Origin: Zerene cesonia
Lineage: Eukaryota; Arthropoda; Insecta; Lepidoptera; Pieridae
Direction of reading: 5' to 3'
Length of the DNA: 64,000 nt
Assembly (NCBI RefSeq): GCF_012273895.1
Contig: NC_052128.1
Coordinates: forward strand, 3,224,001-3,288,000
Positions 59,785 through 64,000 of the stretch are shown one piece after another; positions within the stretch are counted from its first letter, which is position 1, and each line of letters opens with the position of its first letter. A program made the translations under genes and the position numbers. The notes below the pieces were generated by a model. It was not told the origin of the DNA, did not search any database, and worked only from the letters and a program-made list of their open reading frames with translations.

Positions 59785-60784
59785 NNNNNNNNNNNNNNNN
59801 NNNNNNNNNNNNNNNNNNNNNNNNNNNNNNNNNNNNNNNNNNNNNNNNNNNNNNNNNNNNNNNNNNNNNNNNNNNNNNNNNNNNNNNNNNNNNNNNNNNN
59901 NNNNNNNNNNNNNNNNNNNNNNNNNNNNNNNNNNNNNNNNNNNNNNNNNNNNNNNNNNNNNNNNNNNNNNNNNNNNNNNNNNNNNNNNNNNNNNNNNNNN
60001 NNNNNNNNNNNNNNNNNNNNNNNNNNNNNNNNNNNNNNNNNNNNNNNNNNNNNNNNNNNNNNNNNNNNNNNNNNNNNNNNNNNNNNNNNNNNNNNNNNNN
60101 NNNNNNNNNNNNNNNNNNNNNNNNNNNNNNNNNNNNNNNNNNNNNNNNNNNNNNNNNNNNNNNNNNNNNNNNNNNNNNNNNNNNNNNNNNNNNNNNNNNN
60201 NNNNNNNNNNNNNNNNNNNNNNNNNNNNNNNNNNNNNNNNNNNNNNNNNNNNNNNNNNNNNNNNNNNNNNNNNNNNNNNNNNNNNNNNNNNNNNNNNNNN
60301 NNNNNNNNNNNNNNNNNNNNNNNNNNNNNNNNNNNNNNNNNNNNNNNNNNNNNNNNNNNNNNNNNNNNNNNNNNNNNNNNNNNNNNNNNNNNNNNNNNNN
60401 NNNNNNNNNNNNNNNNNNNNNNNNNNNNNNNNNNNNNNNNNNNNNNNNNNNNNNNNNNNNNNNNNNNNNNNNNNNNNNNNNNNNNNNNNNNNNNNNNNNN
60501 NNNNNNNNNNNNNNNNNNNNNNNNNNNNNNNNNNNNNNNNNNNNNNNNNNNNNNNNNNNNNNNNNNNNNNNNNNNNNNNNNNNNNNNNNNNNNNNNNNNN
60601 NNNNNNNNNNNNNNNNNNNNNNNNNNNNNNNNNNNNNNNNNNNNNNNNNNNNNNNNNNNNNNNNNNNNNNNNNNNNNNNNNNNNNNNNNNNNNNNNNNNN
60701 NNNNNNNNNNNNNNNNNNNNNNNNNNNNNNNNNNNNNNNNNNNNNNNNNNNNNNNNNNNNNNNNNNNNNNNNNNNNNNNNNNNN
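59785..60784. other. Assembly gap, exactly 1000 N
   Basis: A second fixed-size placeholder. The true sequence and length are unknown, and open frames reported across it are artefacts. Confidence 0.95.
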
Positions 60785-62529
60785 AATGACTAACTAATGT
60801 ATAATATTTGTAAATCTAGATGCGGAAGTTTAAAAGCTTATGTTTAAATATTGCTTGTTCTGTCGCGGTGATTAATCCCAATAAATGGCGTAGGGCGCCC
60901 CTTAGGATTCAGCCATATTCATTGTTTGTTTTGTTTAATAATTTTCATTCATTTATACAGTCATTTACCCATACCTCAGATAAGACGCATAACACACAAT
61001 AACTTCAAAATCATTTTAACATATAGTCAAACACCAACCGAATTCAGTATATTTGTACCAATTATCCGCGCGCCAAATAAGGCAAATATTACAATTTGTT
61101 ATACAATGATCGGCCGTAACACGGTACCTTCACGGGGCATAAAAACTAGGCGTGCCCCAAAAGGGACGCTACAGGCTGTTGACTACACTCCATTCCGGTC
61201 AACAAGATACAGTGAAGATTGTGGACTAGACATTGGATTTGTAATGAAATAGGTGCTTTGTAATCTTTACCTATCAATTATTAGTTAGTTGCAGCCAGAA
61301 TAGAAAGACTGTTAGTCTGTATAGGAAAAAATAAAACTTTAGAGTGTATTTAATTGGGAGAAATAAAGAAACAGCTGTAGTATTTTGTTGTGCATTGCAA
61401 AAATAAGAATAGTAGGTTATGGCTGTGGTTTCACTTCTAATAAAAGATAATGCGTTTCGTGCCCTATACAATAATACAGGACTTAATTAAAAATTTTTGT
61501 TTTCACAATTTATAAAGAATTTTTTCACATTGTTATTATTAAAGATTTCATCTTCACCTATTAAAATTTTGTAATGGTATGTTACAAATATCCTTACGTT
61601 CAACGAAATTATAATAAAATCATTTTGTTAAATGAAAAATATTTAAAATGAGAGCCATTGTTATAGGTGACAGATTGACGTATTTTATCAAATATATTCA
61701 TTGTAGTTTAAGGAGTAGTTTCTTCTATAAAACATATACAAGCGCACTGTAATGTCACTTTTTAATCTGTATACGCTGTGGCTTATTCCTGATACGTTTA
61801 AAATTTCATCTTTCTTAATATTTAACCTTCAAAATTGTGTTAAAGGCCACAGTTATGATTTTTAATTTGTACTAATTAAGTAATCTCGCATGTCCTTGTA
61901 TAAAACTGGAATATGTAATTTAATTGCTTTCAAAAATTTAAAAAACAGATCAATTTTAAATTGACAGTGATCGACAATTATTGCGTAATAAAAATAAGAT
62001 TTCTTGCTCAGTCATCATCATTGTCAAATTCGCTTACAAATTACAATAAGGTGACTAATGGAGTTTATATTTGATCGAGCATGTCGTATTGATTTCCTTT
62101 TTTCTCATTATTTATAACCATTGTTCAACGAAATAAGGAAACTTAAATATAATAATACTGTATTTACTAGTATCTGTCTGTCTGTATCCACATAATATCT
62201 GTCATCAAATTATATTATAGGCATATAAGTAAGATTATATCTATTAGGGCAATAAAGCCGTGGCAAACAAAGATTAAAAAGAATCATTTAATGGAAAAAT
62301 AAACGTAGGCATAGCAGTCATTATGATTTAATTATACATAATATAGATTTCACAAGGGCACAACAAATTTCGACACTCCTGAAAAAACTACAAGCATTTT
62401 AATTGTCTACCAGTATATCGGTATTCATGTATAAATAAAATTATTTCAATAATGCTACCCAGAAAAACAATACCACAACGCGAAAAAACAAAAGATAGAA
62501 CCCGGTAACTCATATTTCAATAAAATTCA
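60785..62529. other. Unique AT-rich DNA
   Basis: A GC-richer patch at 61110-61210 contains GGGGCA and TGCCCC as short inverted words (61135-61159). The 108-codon frame over it (60926-61252) has no family features. No gene is recognised. Confidence 0.35.
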
Positions 62530-62759
62530 CAAGTTTTCCGCTCGCTTAGCCCGCAGAGTCTAAGACAAATATAGACAGTCCCGGAGATTTCCAAAGTTTC
62601 TATACTCGTGGAGTAAAATCTAGCCTATGTCCATCCCGGGTCTCAAAAGCTTGGGAACTCTGTACCAAATATCGCCCGCATCGGCAAAGTAGTTCCTGAG
62701 ATTCGCATATTTAAGCAAACAAACAAAGAAACTCTTCAGCTTTATATATTAGTATAGAT
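62530..62759 (-). mobile_element. Helitron-like element (family F)
   Basis: 'ttttccgctcgcttagcccg' starts the + view, then 'aaaatctagcctatgtccat', 'aagtagttcctgagattcgc' and 'aactcttcagctttatatat'. The CTAG is lost. The 5' end is better preserved than in 5806-5975. Confidence 0.6.
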
Positions 62760-63590
62760 AACACTTATGTAAATACATGCTAACTCACATACATAATTAA
62801 TTGAATAAAATCGATTAAATGATGTCAAGTTTTTTGAATGGAAGCAAAGTTTATGACAAAACACGCCTATAATCATTTGGTTAGTAATTTTTTTCGAAAA
62901 TCGCACAAAATGAATGGGTCTAACGGAAAGTCGAGGCCTACAAAATATTTATGACATGAATTCTTTACGATTCGCCAATTAATATTCGAAATGCGATATA
63001 TTATTACATTATAAAGATATATCAATTTTTTATAGCGTATAAAATTAGAAATGCTTATTTTGTTGTTTGGAATTTAGTTATAATAAGTGGATGTACTATT
63101 TTATTGGCAAAGAGGTTTATACATTATACAATTTAAATTAAGAGAAGTTTGTTCATAAGCAATATTAACACTAGCTGCCATGGTATCTTCAAATAAAGAA
63201 AAAACATCTTTGTAATTAATTAAACAGACATTTTATTTTTGAGCTTTTATTGCAATTAAATCATTAGACATAAATCGGAAATGCTTATTTTTTTTAATAT
63301 AAACATTATGCTTTAAAGATAACTCGAATAAGATTGCATTCAAGGACCTTTTAGCTTATCTTATTAATATTTTTTTTTTTTTCCCAAGAACCAATAGATT
63401 CCAATACGAAGTATATTTTTATGTTTTCGAACTATTTTCCTTTTATTTGAAATACGAGTATGTTTAATAGTTTTTATGTCTTCAGATGGGTTTTACATTC
63501 GAAATATTTTAAAATAAATAGTAATTAATAAAGTATGATAGAATAAATGCAATTATTGTATCATATGATAATCTATACCCACTTCCTATA
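62760..63590. other. Unique AT-rich DNA
   Basis: Nothing recognised. ACTTCC at 63581-63586 may be the left target-site copy of the following retroposon. Confidence 0.4.
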
Positions 63591-63938
63591 TGTGGTAGTC
63601 GAGCACGCTTCGGCATGAATTGGGCCAGCTCGCACCGGGGAAGTACCACACCCCCACAGAAGACCGGCGTGAAATAGCATTCTGCTGTGTTTCGTTCGGT
63701 GAGTGGGGGAGCCGGAGGCCCATATCCTTTTCCTTACCCTTCCCAGTCCTTTCCTTTATTCCTCTCGCCAATCCTTCCTTAATCCCTTCCCAAAAGTCGG
63801 CAATCCATTTGTAGAGGCGTAAGGTTTGCAATGGACCTTATGCCTCTATAAATGTTCATGGGCGGTGGTAGCGCTTACCATCAGGCGACCCACCAGCTCC
63901 ATTGCCGACTGTGACATAAAAAAAAAAAAAAAAAAAAA
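63591..63938 (+). mobile_element. Family S retroposon, best copy, with poly(A)
   Basis: It runs 'tgtggtagtcgagcacgctt', 'ctcgcaccggggaagtacca', 'gtgtttcgttcggtgagtgg', 'gagccggaggcccatatcc', pyrimidine-rich 'ccttacccttcccagtcctt', an internal hairpin (63812-63825 with 63835-63848), 'gggcggtggtagcgcttacc', 'aggcgacccaccagctccat' and 'gactgtgacata', then about 21 A (63918-63938). ACTTCC on both sides may be a short target-site duplication. No tRNA-like boxes are seen, so it is either a LINE 3' end amplified alone or a SINE of other origin. Frames on either strand are not genes. Confidence 0.88.
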
Positions 63939-63958
63939 CTTCCATGCTCCACTTACAA

Positions 63959-64000
63959 TATACAGCTGAAGAGTTTGTTTGAACGCACTAATCCCAGGAA
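63959..64000 (+). mobile_element. Start of a Helitron-like element (family F), cut by window end
   Basis: 'atacagctgaagagtttgtt' and 'aacgcactaatcccaggaa' are the reverse of the 5' end of 62530-62759. The rest lies beyond the window. Confidence 0.6.

Noticed and set aside
59761..60793. Open frames of 342 and 338 codons
   Set aside because: They are translations of the second N run.
60926..61252. 108-codon frame
   Set aside because: It begins in AT-rich sequence, shows no domain, and changes composition midway. No splice or start context supports it.
63586..63831. 81-codon minus-strand and 64-codon + strand frames
   Set aside because: Both lie inside the family S retroposon; the same peptide (GVWYFPGASWPNSC) recurs in the copy at 58967, so it is repeat-derived and not a gene.

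Overview
The window is AT-rich, repeat-laden eukaryotic nuclear DNA, most likely from a moth or butterfly (Lepidoptera). The case rests on its repeats. There are many short elements with a 5' TC, a 3' hairpin and CTAG, inserted between A and T. These are the non-autonomous Helitron-like (Lep1-type) families I know from lepidopteran genomes. There are also lepidopteran-style tRNA-derived SINEs, a poly(A)-tailed non-LTR retroposon present in at least seven copies, and MITE-like elements. I cannot name a species. Two runs of exactly 1000 N (38032-39031 and 59785-60784) are assembly placeholders of unknown true size.

No complete protein-coding gene is visible. The longest open frame, 138 codons at 10662-11078, has no recognisable domain. 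The window looks like the inside of a large intron or an intergenic region with a few functional islands. The best coding signal is 20738-20816 on the + strand: a pyrimidine-containing acceptor ending in TTTTAG, then an open GC-rich 79-bp exon containing ATG GCT GAA GAG (MAEEPDSG...), then a GTAAGT donor in phase 0. A second, much weaker phase-0 candidate start exon on the same strand is 46425-46460 (MALRFVAWYAFE, then GTAAGC). If both are real, they could be alternative first coding exons of one large + strand gene. That is inference.

The best regulatory signal is a heat-shock-element cluster at 14576-14638. It contains a perfect four-unit HSE (14604-14621) and lies 60 bp before a TATAAAAA box (14698-14705), but no heat-shock protein reading frame follows. 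Other possible regulatory islands are paired K50-homeodomain sites at 31538-31555, a CRE-like site plus E-box at 20215-20243, TATCGAT-rich stretches near 8.6-9.8 kb and 21.25-21.33 kb, and a GC-rich hairpin with an E-box near 39.5 kb.

Layout: 0-2 kb Helitron-like copy, SINE, diverged 365-bp direct duplication and retroposon fragment; 4-10.6 kb dense Helitron-like and retroposon insertions; 10.6-14.5 kb mostly unique AT-rich DNA; 14.5-14.7 kb HSE/TATA module; 15-20 kb MITEs and Helitron-like copies; 20.2-20.8 kb promoter-like patch and exon; 21-37 kb mainly unique sequence; 37.3 kb SINE with an exact target-site duplication; 38-39 kb gap ending in a retroposon poly(T); 41-45 kb repeat cluster; 45-58 kb mostly unique with two possible exon islands; 58.7-64 kb retroposons, the second gap and Helitron-like ends. 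Only motifs and repeats that can be read directly are listed. No alignment or search was run, so family names are from memory of repeat types.
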